From assembly GCF_014656395.1 (NCBI RefSeq), contig NZ_BNCI01000001.1, positions 1,213,893 to 1,277,892 of the forward strand: a DNA stretch of 64,000 nucleotides, given 5' to 3'. The notes beneath the pieces were generated by a model. That model made no database searches. It was not told the DNA's origin and saw only the letters and a program-made list of their open reading frames with translations. This document shows, piece after piece, positions 43,962-52,767 of this stretch. The position numbers were made by a program, and so were the translations under genes. The DNA is from Kordiimonas sediminis (GTDB lineage Bacteria > Pseudomonadota > Alphaproteobacteria > Sphingomonadales > Kordiimonadaceae). Within the stretch, counting starts at the first letter, position 1. Each line of letters begins with the position of its first letter.

Positions 43962-46073
43962 ATGACAGGTGTAAGAGTATCCAGACAAGCAAGCAGTGCG
44001 CTTTTTTCCTCAGCAGGGTTTATTGTTGGGGATAAAGCCTCTGTGCGGCAACTGGATAAAGCAGGCACGATACCTTTTGATATTTTCCTGATCACACCGG
44101 AGGGTGTGATCGTAACCACGGATGCACCAAAACAGGCAGTAGACGATGCTATCGAGCTGACTGTGCTGCCAGTTGGACTGCGCGGAGTGCTACTTGGGTG
44201 GCGATCGCAGAAGCTGGCTGATGCTTTTGGGAGTCTGATTGCCAAAACCAAACCGCATATGCCGCCAAAGGTACATGTTTTCAAAGGCCGTCCTGGCGCT
44301 GCGGCAGTGATGGGCCAACTCATGAATATTGTAACAGCTGTACACCAGGATACTGTGCAGCAGTTAGCAGCACGCGAAGAAGAGGTTGCCGGCTTGCGGG
44401 AAAGCAAGCAAAGCCTGCTTCTGGGGGTGGAGCGTGCCAGACGAATGATGGCTGCCCTTGGTTGCGATAGTAGACGCATTGTTGCTACGATCCCTCATAG
44501 TGCCGACACAGCGGGACCCGGCGGGGACCTGGACTGTTCAGCCCTTTCGCAGATACTACCGGTGGACAGCGTGGGCATCACCGTTGTGTCCCTCTATGTA
44601 GCAGACCGCAAAGTCACTGCCAGCGGCGTGCTGCGGTGCAGTTTGGTCAGCTGTCAGTCGGGCACCGTGGTTGCCACAACGGCCAAAGAGTTCAGTGATC
44701 TTAAGGCTGGCTGGACAGACTTTACCTTTCCCTATGTCCATGACGACTATCTGGGCGATGCTGAACTGCGCCTTGCGTGGGAGCAAACTAGTGATGGTGA
44801 CGCGCCTCTGGTAGCACTTAGTGATATTCTGCCGGACCGTTTTGGCGGTGTTGACGGCACAGCCCGGTCGCTTGCTCTTAAAATTGCGAAAGGGTTGATT
44901 GACCCGGCACACTATGCTGGCCAACCAAAAGAGCAACATGCTGTCTCAGGTTTCTCTCTCGCGGGTACTATCACTGGTTTTTCAGATATTGGTGACCATG
45001 CGGCCCTTATAGAAAAAGCTGGATTTGATCCCGTTAGTGTATCGGACGACTGGATCGAAACACGGGCTGTAAAAGGCTGTGTTACGGGTGTTGTGACCGA
45101 CACATGTGTACCGATAGGAGCGCAGTCGGTGTCGGTGCAAGTCAGTATCAATCATGCCAAGATCGGGCTTGTGGATTATCTTTTTGCGCTTCTACCAATG
45201 GATGTGTACCGCAACGGCGCACCATCTGACTGGCAATCTGAATTATTTGCAGTTCGGGATACGGACGGAATAACAGCCACAGGTATTCGCTACTGTGTCC
45301 GCACGCTTCATAGCAAAGATGCGCCCCTGTGGATGACACTGAATGCAGGCGGTGCAACAACACAGCCCTGTGTGCCCGTGATGATGGTTCGCCCGATTGG
45401 GGACGGAATGGACTACGGCAGATGTCGTTGGCAGAAGCTTGTTTGGGACATGCCCGTTGAGGATGATAGTTTCAGACTATTTGGCGGTATGACTGGCCTG
45501 AATGAAGATGGGCGGCCCTCTTTGCAGGTGTCTTCCATCCGTTTCCCGGAGGTAAGTTCCCAGATATCCTTCTTATACGGTCGGGAAAAATTGGATAACT
45601 ATATCAGCAAGCTGGGTTTCAGCCCGGTGATGGTGAATGACGAACTGGGGTATCTGCAAACGCATCCTATTCAGAATGACATAAGTGCTGCGTTTATTCC
45701 TTACTGTGTTCCGGGTGGAACAACCAAAGTATCAGCGAGTGCGAGGACCGCACATCCCGCTGCGCCCGCGTCACATTATATGGTGATGGTGGTAAAAGAT
45801 ACTACTGCAGACGTTGGTGAACTTGTCCGGCAGATCGCCTTTGGGGATGCAGCGGAAAATTGTGGGGAAACAGACAGCGCCAGCTGGGTCATTGAAGAAA
45901 TCCCCGCAGCGGTCGACAAAGAACTGTCTTTGACACTAGACAAGCCGCTAGTGCGAACAGGACATGTTGTACTGGCCGTTGTAAACACCAAAGGAGACAC
46001 ATCTTTTGGCTGGTGTCGCTGGTACGGCCTGCAAATGGTTCTGGACAAGTCACAGATGACTGCAGGGGAATAG
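43962..46073 (+). CDS. Unknown 703-residue protein of the surface-polysaccharide locus
   Basis: No family recognised with confidence. Three parts can be seen: an alpha/beta N-terminal part (1-110, FDIFLITPEGVIVTTDAPKQAVDDAI), a likely coiled coil (about 120-170, QLAAREEEVAGLRESKQSLL), and a long beta-rich part (180-703). The last part shows repeat-like ends, YGRCRWQKLVWD near 490 and FGWCRWYGLQMVLD near 685, suggesting two copies of one beta-sandwich. No signal peptide is seen, so the protein is probably cytoplasmic. It lies between the exporter and a glycosyltransferase. Confidence 0.55.
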   Translation: MTGVRVSRQASSALFSSAGFIVGDKASVRQLDKAGTIPFDIFLITPEGVIVTTDAPKQAVDDAIELTVLPVGLRGVLLGWRSQKLADAFGSLIAKTKPHMPPKVHVFKGRPGAAAVMGQLMNIVTAVHQDTVQQLAAREEEVAGLRESKQSLLLGVERARRMMAALGCDSRRIVATIPHSADTAGPGGDLDCSALSQILPVDSVGITVVSLYVADRKVTASGVLRCSLVSCQSGTVVATTAKEFSDLKAGWTDFTFPYVHDDYLGDAELRLAWEQTSDGDAPLVALSDILPDRFGGVDGTARSLALKIAKGLIDPAHYAGQPKEQHAVSGFSLAGTITGFSDIGDHAALIEKAGFDPVSVSDDWIETRAVKGCVTGVVTDTCVPIGAQSVSVQVSINHAKIGLVDYLFALLPMDVYRNGAPSDWQSELFAVRDTDGITATGIRYCVRTLHSKDAPLWMTLNAGGATTQPCVPVMMVRPIGDGMDYGRCRWQKLVWDMPVEDDSFRLFGGMTGLNEDGRPSLQVSSIRFPEVSSQISFLYGREKLDNYISKLGFSPVMVNDELGYLQTHPIQNDISAAFIPYCVPGGTTKVSASARTAHPAAPASHYMVMVVKDTTADVGELVRQIAFGDAAENCGETDSASWVIEEIPAAVDKELSLTLDKPLVRTGHVVLAVVNTKGDTSFGWCRWYGLQMVLDKSQMTAGE

Positions 46074-46084
46074 GGGCTGGTCCA

Positions 46085-48100
46085 ATGACAGAAGGTTCCT
46101 CCAAATTGCCCCTTGGTATTGTGATCCCCGGGTACGGTCATCCAAAGTTTTTGGCCGAGGCAATTATCAGTGCCTGCACGCAGGAGATTGACCAGCCTGT
46201 GAAGGTGGTTGTGGTGGACGATGGATGCAGATTTAAAGAAACTGCTGATGTTGTCCGCAATCTGATGCCCCGCTATCCAGGAACACTGCATTATATCAGG
46301 CAGGAAAATACGCGGTTGCCCGGTGCCCGGAATACAGGGATTAAATTTCTTCTGGACCATTTTCCAGACATGGATGCCATTTTTTTCCTGGATGCTGATA
46401 ACCGGATCAAGCCGTATGCACTGGCAAGTTATAGGCGGGCGCTTGGGGATGATCCGGCCGTTGGTTGGGCATATCCGGATATCACATTTTTTGGACTGAA
46501 CAGAACCGATGCCGGATATGACATTCGGGAGACTTCACCGCAGTATTCTGTCCTGCGGCATATGGTTGGTAATATTTCCGAAGCAGGATCGATGGTGCGT
46601 GCAGATATGCTCCGCCAGGGCGTGTTGTTTGACGAAGACATGAAATTCGGGTTTGAAGACTGGGATTTCTGGTTATCGGCAATCGCAGCGGGCTTTGTGG
46701 GAACACGGGTGAAAGATCCGGGTTTTATGTACCGCAGACGTCCTGAAAGCATGCTGTCAGATGCAAGGCGGGGCGAAGATGCCCTGCTGGCGACCATGTA
46801 TAGCAAGCACAAAGCCTTGTTTAACCCGCGGTTTATATCCCATCAGGCACATTTGGATGCTCCTGCTTTTGCCATTGTCGAAATTGATACAGGTGTGGTG
46901 GAACTAACAGGCGACCCATTGGTCGAGGGTAAAAAACTCTGGCGCGATGACTTTCTTGATCTGCTGCGTAATTATGAACGCTGCCCAAGGGAGTATTTTA
47001 TTCCGGATCAGGTTATTTTTCTGACCTCGGCAATGCGGCAAGCCTTGCAGAAGGAGATGTCTTATCTCCGGTGGATCTTCTGGAATCTATCCGAGGAAAA
47101 ACTGGATGTCCGCGCCTGTTCAGTTGTTCCGGGCACTGGCATGTCCAAGGTGACGCATCCGCGGGAGAAGCTTAATCAGGATATCGTATTTTTAGCCGCA
47201 ACGTCCGCCGCTGTTCTTAGTAAGTCCGACAAGGTGGAACGCTATAAGAAAACTACAGATATGATGCAGAGTGCCTATATATTGCCCAAGGCACTGCCGG
47301 ATATTGCCACGCTTTCTGATGATGGGACTGCTTTGTTATCCAGTTTCCATGACCTTCGGGCAGATATTGGGGCTATTCGTCAGCCTATCCGGCATTTTGC
47401 CCGTCGGTTTGCAGGGCCGGCCAAACAAGGTGTATGCGAAAAGCTACTGGAGCCTTTTTGTAGCGAGGAAGGGCGTCAGCCGTATCCGCTTGCAACATCT
47501 GTAAACAGACAGCGTCTCAGCATTGTGGTTAGTGAAAATTTCCTGGATATGGCGAACGGTGTCAGTGTGATAGCCAGTGATGCTGTCAGGATTCAAGAGG
47601 CTCTTTTCCCGCAGTCTGACCTTCAAGTAGCTATTGAATTTGACCGGCCGGCAACACTGAATAGGCTTGTTGGTCATTTCGAGAAGATACAAAATACGGA
47701 TATTCTGCCGTTCCCAACTGATAAGGCGGAAGGTGAGTATTTACTGTACCTAGGGTCCCGAATTGAAAATAAATTTCCGCTGCATGAGAAGGAAAGCGCA
47801 TCCATTGCAGCGCGTTATTCAGATATTCTGATCATTCTTGGCCCCGGCGAGCATTTAGGACAATTGGGGGAAGCCAGACATTATGGGGTGAAGGGAGTTC
47901 TGTTTCTTGATGGTTCCTACCTTGACCAGGCGAAAGTCACAGCGTCCCTGCCAAAGATATTGGCTTATGAACATGCGATAGACACCATTGTCTGCCATGA
48001 CAGGGGCTTCATAAGCCATCTTACAGCCGAAGGGGTGCCGCCGGGGAAAATCATGTCCCGGCAACAATTTTTTGACAAATTTCATAGCTCAATATGCTAG
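46085..48100 (+). CDS. Glycosyltransferase family 2 with a second C-terminal domain
   Basis: A 671-residue protein. Residues 1-300 are a GT-A transferase: GIVIPGYGHPKFLAEAI, VVVVDDGCRFKET, the DXD site IFFLDADNRIK, and FGFEDWDFWLSAIA, the typical ED-x-D/E acceptor helix. Residues ~480-671 are a different alpha/beta domain (RLSIVVSENFLDMANGVSVI; DILIILGPGEHLGQLG) that resembles one half of a GT-B fold but is not assignable. I start at ATG 46085, after GGGG about 8 bases upstream, not in the overlapping frame upstream. Confidence 0.75.
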   Translation: MTEGSSKLPLGIVIPGYGHPKFLAEAIISACTQEIDQPVKVVVVDDGCRFKETADVVRNLMPRYPGTLHYIRQENTRLPGARNTGIKFLLDHFPDMDAIFFLDADNRIKPYALASYRRALGDDPAVGWAYPDITFFGLNRTDAGYDIRETSPQYSVLRHMVGNISEAGSMVRADMLRQGVLFDEDMKFGFEDWDFWLSAIAAGFVGTRVKDPGFMYRRRPESMLSDARRGEDALLATMYSKHKALFNPRFISHQAHLDAPAFAIVEIDTGVVELTGDPLVEGKKLWRDDFLDLLRNYERCPREYFIPDQVIFLTSAMRQALQKEMSYLRWIFWNLSEEKLDVRACSVVPGTGMSKVTHPREKLNQDIVFLAATSAAVLSKSDKVERYKKTTDMMQSAYILPKALPDIATLSDDGTALLSSFHDLRADIGAIRQPIRHFARRFAGPAKQGVCEKLLEPFCSEEGRQPYPLATSVNRQRLSIVVSENFLDMANGVSVIASDAVRIQEALFPQSDLQVAIEFDRPATLNRLVGHFEKIQNTDILPFPTDKAEGEYLLYLGSRIENKFPLHEKESASIAARYSDILIILGPGEHLGQLGEARHYGVKGVLFLDGSYLDQAKVTASLPKILAYEHAIDTIVCHDRGFISHLTAEGVPPGKIMSRQQFFDKFHSSIC

Positions 48101-48140
48101 GACATCCACAGATACTGCTAGCAAAGCAAAGGTAGAGATA

Positions 48141-48812
48141 ATGAAAAAATGGCAGCCTGAAGGTGGGTTTGTATTCATTGTTACATATGGACGTTCAGGA
48201 TCAACGTTGCTGCAAACGGTTTTGCAGTCCATTGATGGATATTTCATCCGCGGTGAAAATAATAATGCCTTGATCCCTTTGTTCCGCAGTAGCAAGCGGC
48301 TGGGCGAAGCCAAAGAAAAACATGGGTACCGTGAAATTCCAACCTTTGGCCCATGGTTCGGTGCTGATAAATTCGATGAAGAGGCGTATGCATCGGCTTT
48401 ATGTGATGTCTTTGTCGAACATGTCTTGATGCCACCGGAAGACGCACGCGTGATCGGCTTTAAGGAAATTCGCTACCCGGAAGTTATGGGGGATGAATTG
48501 TTTGGCCTGCTGGATTTCATGGCCAAACATTTCAAGCCGGCGAAGTTCATTTTTAACACCCGTGACTGGCAGGATGTTTCCAAATCCGGCTGGTGGGCGG
48601 ATCAGAAGAAAGAGCGCGTACAAAAACAGGTTGAGAACGCCGATCGCCGTTTCAAAGACTATGCAGAAAAGCATCCTGACACATGCTACATGATCAAATA
48701 TGAGGATTATACGGCTGATCTGGACCAGTTACAGGGCTTGTTCGACTTTTTAGGTGAATCGTTTGACCGTGCGGTCCTTGAAGAAACGCTCAGTCGGAAA
48801 CTGAAACATTAA
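48141..48812 (+). CDS. Sulfotransferase family protein
   Basis: A 223-residue P-loop sulfotransferase. VTYGRSGSTLLQTVLQ (residues 14-29) is the 5'-phosphosulfate-binding loop with Arg-Ser-Gly-Ser-Thr. FIFNTRDWQDVSKSGWW (about 132-148) is the 3'-phosphate segment with Arg and Ser. The size is small but complete. The upstream TTG frame start at 48072 would overlap the glycosyltransferase by 29 bases; ATG 48141 is preferred. It and the next gene form a pair of sulfotransferases using PAPS from the CysD-CysNC pair at 17443-20258. Confidence 0.85.
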   Translation: MKKWQPEGGFVFIVTYGRSGSTLLQTVLQSIDGYFIRGENNNALIPLFRSSKRLGEAKEKHGYREIPTFGPWFGADKFDEEAYASALCDVFVEHVLMPPEDARVIGFKEIRYPEVMGDELFGLLDFMAKHFKPAKFIFNTRDWQDVSKSGWWADQKKERVQKQVENADRRFKDYAEKHPDTCYMIKYEDYTADLDQLQGLFDFLGESFDRAVLEETLSRKLKH

Positions 48813-48890
48813 TGCTGCAGGCTTGTCTTAATCAGCCCGTTGGCACTGCAACTTAAATTCTGGATGCATTTAAAAAGAAAGTGAGAACTG

Positions 48891-49673
48891 ATGAAGGCCC
48901 CTCGCCAGATAATCTTGTGTGCGACCCAGCGGTGTGGCTCTACCATCGTGGTGGAGGATCTGCGTAATACGGAACTGCTTGGTATGCCGCAAGAAGCCTT
49001 TATCCCGTGGTCGCCTTCGCGGGAAGGCGTGGATTTTTCGGAGCGTCTTCAGCGTATTCAGGAGCGTGATGCAACAGACAATGGTGTATTCTCTGTCAAG
49101 GTGATGGCGCGGCAATTACCTGTGATCGAGAAATGTCTGGCCTTGTCCCCGATGCCGGTTAGAGATGATGTGCCTGATATATCTGACAAGGTCTTTCCGT
49201 ATGTTTCATCGGCGTTTAAGGATGCAACCTTTGTCTGGATTCGTCGCCGTGATACTATCAGGCAAGCAATTTCACGGGTTATGGCACGCCAGACAGGGGT
49301 GAACCATGCTGTTGGTGACAAGAATGATGAACATTTCGCTGGGAAAGTTCTGAAAGGCTATAGCCAGAAGTATAATCAGAATGCCGATTATCGTCAGAAT
49401 GCGATCCGCGGGGCGATGAAGCAAATCCAAAAAGAAGAGTTAGTGTGGCAACGCTTTTTCCGTGACTGGGATATCAAGCCGATTATGGTTGACTATGAAC
49501 AGTATGTGGACACTTGGGAAGAAAAAGTACGTGAGATAGCAGCCGCTGTTGATGTGACCCTTCCGACAGAGTTGAAACAGCGCAAACTGGTGAAATTGTC
49601 TAACGCTGTTAATGACGAATGGTTCAGACGTTATACAGATGACGTGATCGCGGAACTGTCGGAAAACATCTAG
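48891..49673 (+). CDS. Stf0-type sulfotransferase
   Basis: A 260-residue protein with the Stf0 pattern: IILCATQRCGSTIVVEDL at the start (P-loop ATQRCGST, 11-18), then LLGMPQEAF at the expected distance, FVWIRRRDTIRQAISRVMARQT (3'-phosphate site with Arg-Arg-Asp and Ser), and YEQYVDTWEEKVREI. Stf0 proteins of mycobacteria sulfate trehalose; the acceptor here is more likely a capsule sugar. About 80 bases separate it from the previous sulfotransferase. It ends convergently, 26 bases from the end of the minus-strand glycosyltransferase, without a visible strong terminator. Confidence 0.88.
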   Translation: MKAPRQIILCATQRCGSTIVVEDLRNTELLGMPQEAFIPWSPSREGVDFSERLQRIQERDATDNGVFSVKVMARQLPVIEKCLALSPMPVRDDVPDISDKVFPYVSSAFKDATFVWIRRRDTIRQAISRVMARQTGVNHAVGDKNDEHFAGKVLKGYSQKYNQNADYRQNAIRGAMKQIQKEELVWQRFFRDWDIKPIMVDYEQYVDTWEEKVREIAAAVDVTLPTELKQRKLVKLSNAVNDEWFRRYTDDVIAELSENI

Positions 49674-49699
49674 CCTGAACATTATGGGTTCTGAAGGAA

Positions 49700-52672
49700 C
49701 TACTCAAACATTCCTGTGATATCGTCTGTACTGCCTGCCAAATAGCCTTGGATATGCGCGGCATTCAGTGCCAGCTGTTTTTCAATATCCTCCTGAGGCA
49801 TGTTCACAGACTGCCCATAGGCCTGATCGCGTTCATTCAGTGCAGTCAGTGCTTTTGCCGCTTTTTCTTCATCTTCGACCAGAATGTACCCAAAGAAATG
49901 GCGGAAGAAGGCAGCTTCCGTGCGGCTACGTTCATAGGTTTCGTCTGCATTATAATCGTGGGAGTGATAGACAGTCGCCTGTGGTACATACAGTTTACCA
50001 TGTCCTGCCTTGATAATATCGTCTGCCCAAACCTGATCTTCTCCGTATTTGATCGACCGGTACGGTATTTCGTTCCAAACACTGCGCCGCATGCAGCTAT
50101 TATTGTCACTATAGAAATGTAGTAATTGTCGCCAGCCTGGGTCAGCAGCATTGTAGCGCTTCTCATTTGTATCTTTGCTCAGAAGCAGTGGATGTTCTTT
50201 CAGGCCTTTAAAGTGCCCCAACAAGTCTCGCTTGGTGAAGGCACTGGCTTCTGGCCACGGAAGATGGTTGCCAAAGGCTCCGGCAGCGGTTTCGTGGTGT
50301 GCGAGAGCGCTGACCAGATTATAGAGCCAGCGTTCATTTGCCGGTTGTGCATCATGGGTCAGAAACGCAATGAAATCCCCGGATGTCAGCTCAACACCCA
50401 AATTACGGGTGCCGCCATGATTGAACGTCGCAGAGGGGATTTGGTGTAAGCGAATTGTCGGGAAATCTGCAATGATTTCCAGTGTTTCATCTGTGGAACC
50501 ACTGTCGATTATCAAGACTTCATAGGGCCACGGCGCAATCTGGTTCGTTACGCTTTCGAGCACAGTCCGGAATCTCGGGCCGGCATTGAAAGTCGGGATA
50601 ACGACGGATGCGGTTGGTTTGCTATCTGTTTGAGCGAGCTTGATAGTTTCGGTGTCTGCAAATTCCTGCAGGCGCGACACCAGTGCATCTTCCACTTTGT
50701 CCGCGGCCGTATCCCACGTAAATTGCCGTATCCATTCCAGGCCGGCTTTCCGCTGTATGCCCCGGCGGTCAGGGGTATCTATCAAATGTGATAAAGCATC
50801 TGCAATCGCATGAGGGTTCGGGTCAGCCAATGTGACTGTATCGTCGGGGAAGATGCTTTCTGTGTTATCACCTTTCAGTTCAACAAGAGGCAGGCCACTT
50901 GCCATCATTTCCTGCGGAACAAGGGAATAGTTTGTCGCCGAGAAAACAAGTCCGATATCAGCTTGCTGAAACAGACTTGCCAGAGCTTCCGGGCTGGCTA
51001 CACCGTGATCGGTATATGGGAACGGTGCTTCGGCAAACTCCATAGGGGCGCCGAAAAAATCGACGGTAAAGCGCACATTCCTGGCCGCAAGGTCTTCAAG
51101 TGCAAGGAATGCCAGTTCAACGGCCCGGCGTGCTGTGAAATGACGTGCATATACGGCAATTCGTGCGGGTCTATCACTGAGATCATCCCGCGGGGCGGGC
51201 CCTAATGGGCGATACAGCGATTGGTCAGCTGCCAGATTGAAATGTCGTGCCCAAAGGCCATATTTCTCTGACATAAGTTTGGCAAGCCATGGTCCGGCAC
51301 AGATACAGTCCAGTCCCTTTTTGTAGGTTTGCTCTGCCGCCAGATAATGGGACCCAATCGGAAAGAAGCCAGGTTCGAAGTCCTGCACGAAATAAAAACG
51401 GCGAACGAAGTTTGGTGCCCCCAGCGCCGGGTAAACAGACCAACAGTCTGTTGCTATGATGGCATCACCGGCAGTGTCGGGGAAACTGTCATCGACAAAT
51501 TTCACGGTGCCGGTGAAATGCTGAAAATGCTTGTTGATGGTCTCAAACGCAGCCGCAGGTGTTCGGTGGCTGACAGGCTTGTTTATCCAAACCGTTTGCT
51601 GGTGGCCTTTCATTTCAAGGCGGCTGATCATCCGAAAGATGGTCATGTGCCCGCCGGACCCTTCGGAAAAGTCAGGCATGATCCAGTGAATATCTAACCG
51701 TGCGGGATTGATAGTTTTTCTGTCGGTACTAAGAGGGCGTTCCGGGAAACGCATCATCTGGCGCAAGGAGGAATCTACCGGCAGTTTTTTGGTTTGAGCA
51801 ACTGCGGCAGTATCTTTTTTGTCAGCGCACATGTGTGCGATGAGATCATCAGGTGTGCTAACACTGTCCGGTTTTTGCAAGGCGATGAAATGGGACAGCG
51901 GGTCTTCAACCGCCCAGTCCACATCCGGGAAACATGCCATATAGGTTTCGCTCGGGAATTTGGGCGCGGGATCGTACCCTAGACGGTAGCCTTTGTGCAT
52001 ATAGTGTATGACGGGTAATTCTTTGGGACCAATTTCCCGCCAGTGACTGCGCTGGTAAAAGGCGGTGTCAAAGAATGGGTTTGGGCTAAGGCGTTCTTTG
52101 CGGCCATGTGCCAGGAAATGGTTGATGCACTGGCTGAATGTGCCTGGCTCACCGGACTGAGTTGCGCTGTACCACGGTGCATCGAAGATGTTTTTTTGTA
52201 CCATTTCCTGCACGGCGCGAACTAATGGCAGCTGATGCTTGCCTTCAAACTTGCTTGGGAAGGCGACATATTTTTGGTGTTGGCCATACTGCAGAAAATG
52301 GCGCAGTGGTTCCGCGCCGGAATCCTTCACTTCCTTGTAACTGTCAAGATACAGTCTGACAGAAAAGTCAGGGGAAGGATTAAGGCCTTTGGTCCATCCT
52401 TTGCGGGCATAATGGTTTATCGCCAATCCGGAATATGTTTTAAGCTTGGCTTTTTTTCGGTACCATTTTTCGTCGAAATAGGGATTGGGTTTATATCCCA
52501 GGTCGACCCCTGTGTTGAAATAATGCTCGTAAGGATCTTCTTGCAAAAGCGCAACATCTGGATAGGTTTTCAGATACCAGTCCGGCATAAACAGGCCGGA
52601 TTTGATCAGGCGTTTGATCTCGCGGGACTTTATCCCTTTTTTTGGAATGGAAGTGATGCCGGAGAGTGCCAT
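49700..52672 (-). CDS. Large two-domain glycosyltransferase (GT4-like plus GT2)
   Basis: A 990-residue protein with three parts. Residues ~20-290 hold about five repeats of a ~50-residue pattern (H-Y/F-x3-G-x3-G-x2-P-N/S-P-x-F-D...Y; for instance NTGVDLGYKPNPYFD). Residues ~325-680 resemble a WsaF-like GT4 rhamnosyltransferase (IHWIMPDFSEGSGGHMT; PQEMMASGLPLVELKG). Residues ~695-950 are GT2 (SVVIPTFNAGPRF, IDSGSTDET, HGGTRNLG, FLTHDAQP), close to rhamnosyltransferases. Being last in the rmlCBDA operon, rhamnose transfer is likely. Start ATG 52672; an upstream TTG at 52750 is possible. Confidence 0.82.
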   Translation of the reverse strand: MALSGITSIPKKGIKSREIKRLIKSGLFMPDWYLKTYPDVALLQEDPYEHYFNTGVDLGYKPNPYFDEKWYRKKAKLKTYSGLAINHYARKGWTKGLNPSPDFSVRLYLDSYKEVKDSGAEPLRHFLQYGQHQKYVAFPSKFEGKHQLPLVRAVQEMVQKNIFDAPWYSATQSGEPGTFSQCINHFLAHGRKERLSPNPFFDTAFYQRSHWREIGPKELPVIHYMHKGYRLGYDPAPKFPSETYMACFPDVDWAVEDPLSHFIALQKPDSVSTPDDLIAHMCADKKDTAAVAQTKKLPVDSSLRQMMRFPERPLSTDRKTINPARLDIHWIMPDFSEGSGGHMTIFRMISRLEMKGHQQTVWINKPVSHRTPAAAFETINKHFQHFTGTVKFVDDSFPDTAGDAIIATDCWSVYPALGAPNFVRRFYFVQDFEPGFFPIGSHYLAAEQTYKKGLDCICAGPWLAKLMSEKYGLWARHFNLAADQSLYRPLGPAPRDDLSDRPARIAVYARHFTARRAVELAFLALEDLAARNVRFTVDFFGAPMEFAEAPFPYTDHGVASPEALASLFQQADIGLVFSATNYSLVPQEMMASGLPLVELKGDNTESIFPDDTVTLADPNPHAIADALSHLIDTPDRRGIQRKAGLEWIRQFTWDTAADKVEDALVSRLQEFADTETIKLAQTDSKPTASVVIPTFNAGPRFRTVLESVTNQIAPWPYEVLIIDSGSTDETLEIIADFPTIRLHQIPSATFNHGGTRNLGVELTSGDFIAFLTHDAQPANERWLYNLVSALAHHETAAGAFGNHLPWPEASAFTKRDLLGHFKGLKEHPLLLSKDTNEKRYNAADPGWRQLLHFYSDNNSCMRRSVWNEIPYRSIKYGEDQVWADDIIKAGHGKLYVPQATVYHSHDYNADETYERSRTEAAFFRHFFGYILVEDEEKAAKALTALNERDQAYGQSVNMPQEDIEKQLALNAAHIQGYLAGSTDDITGMFE

Positions 52673-52767
52673 AATATTTTGCGTTCTGTTACCTTGTGTC
52701 TTATTGCGAATAAAGGAATTCCGGCCATCTTGCAACCGGGGTGATGACAATTGCCTTGGTATTTCGT

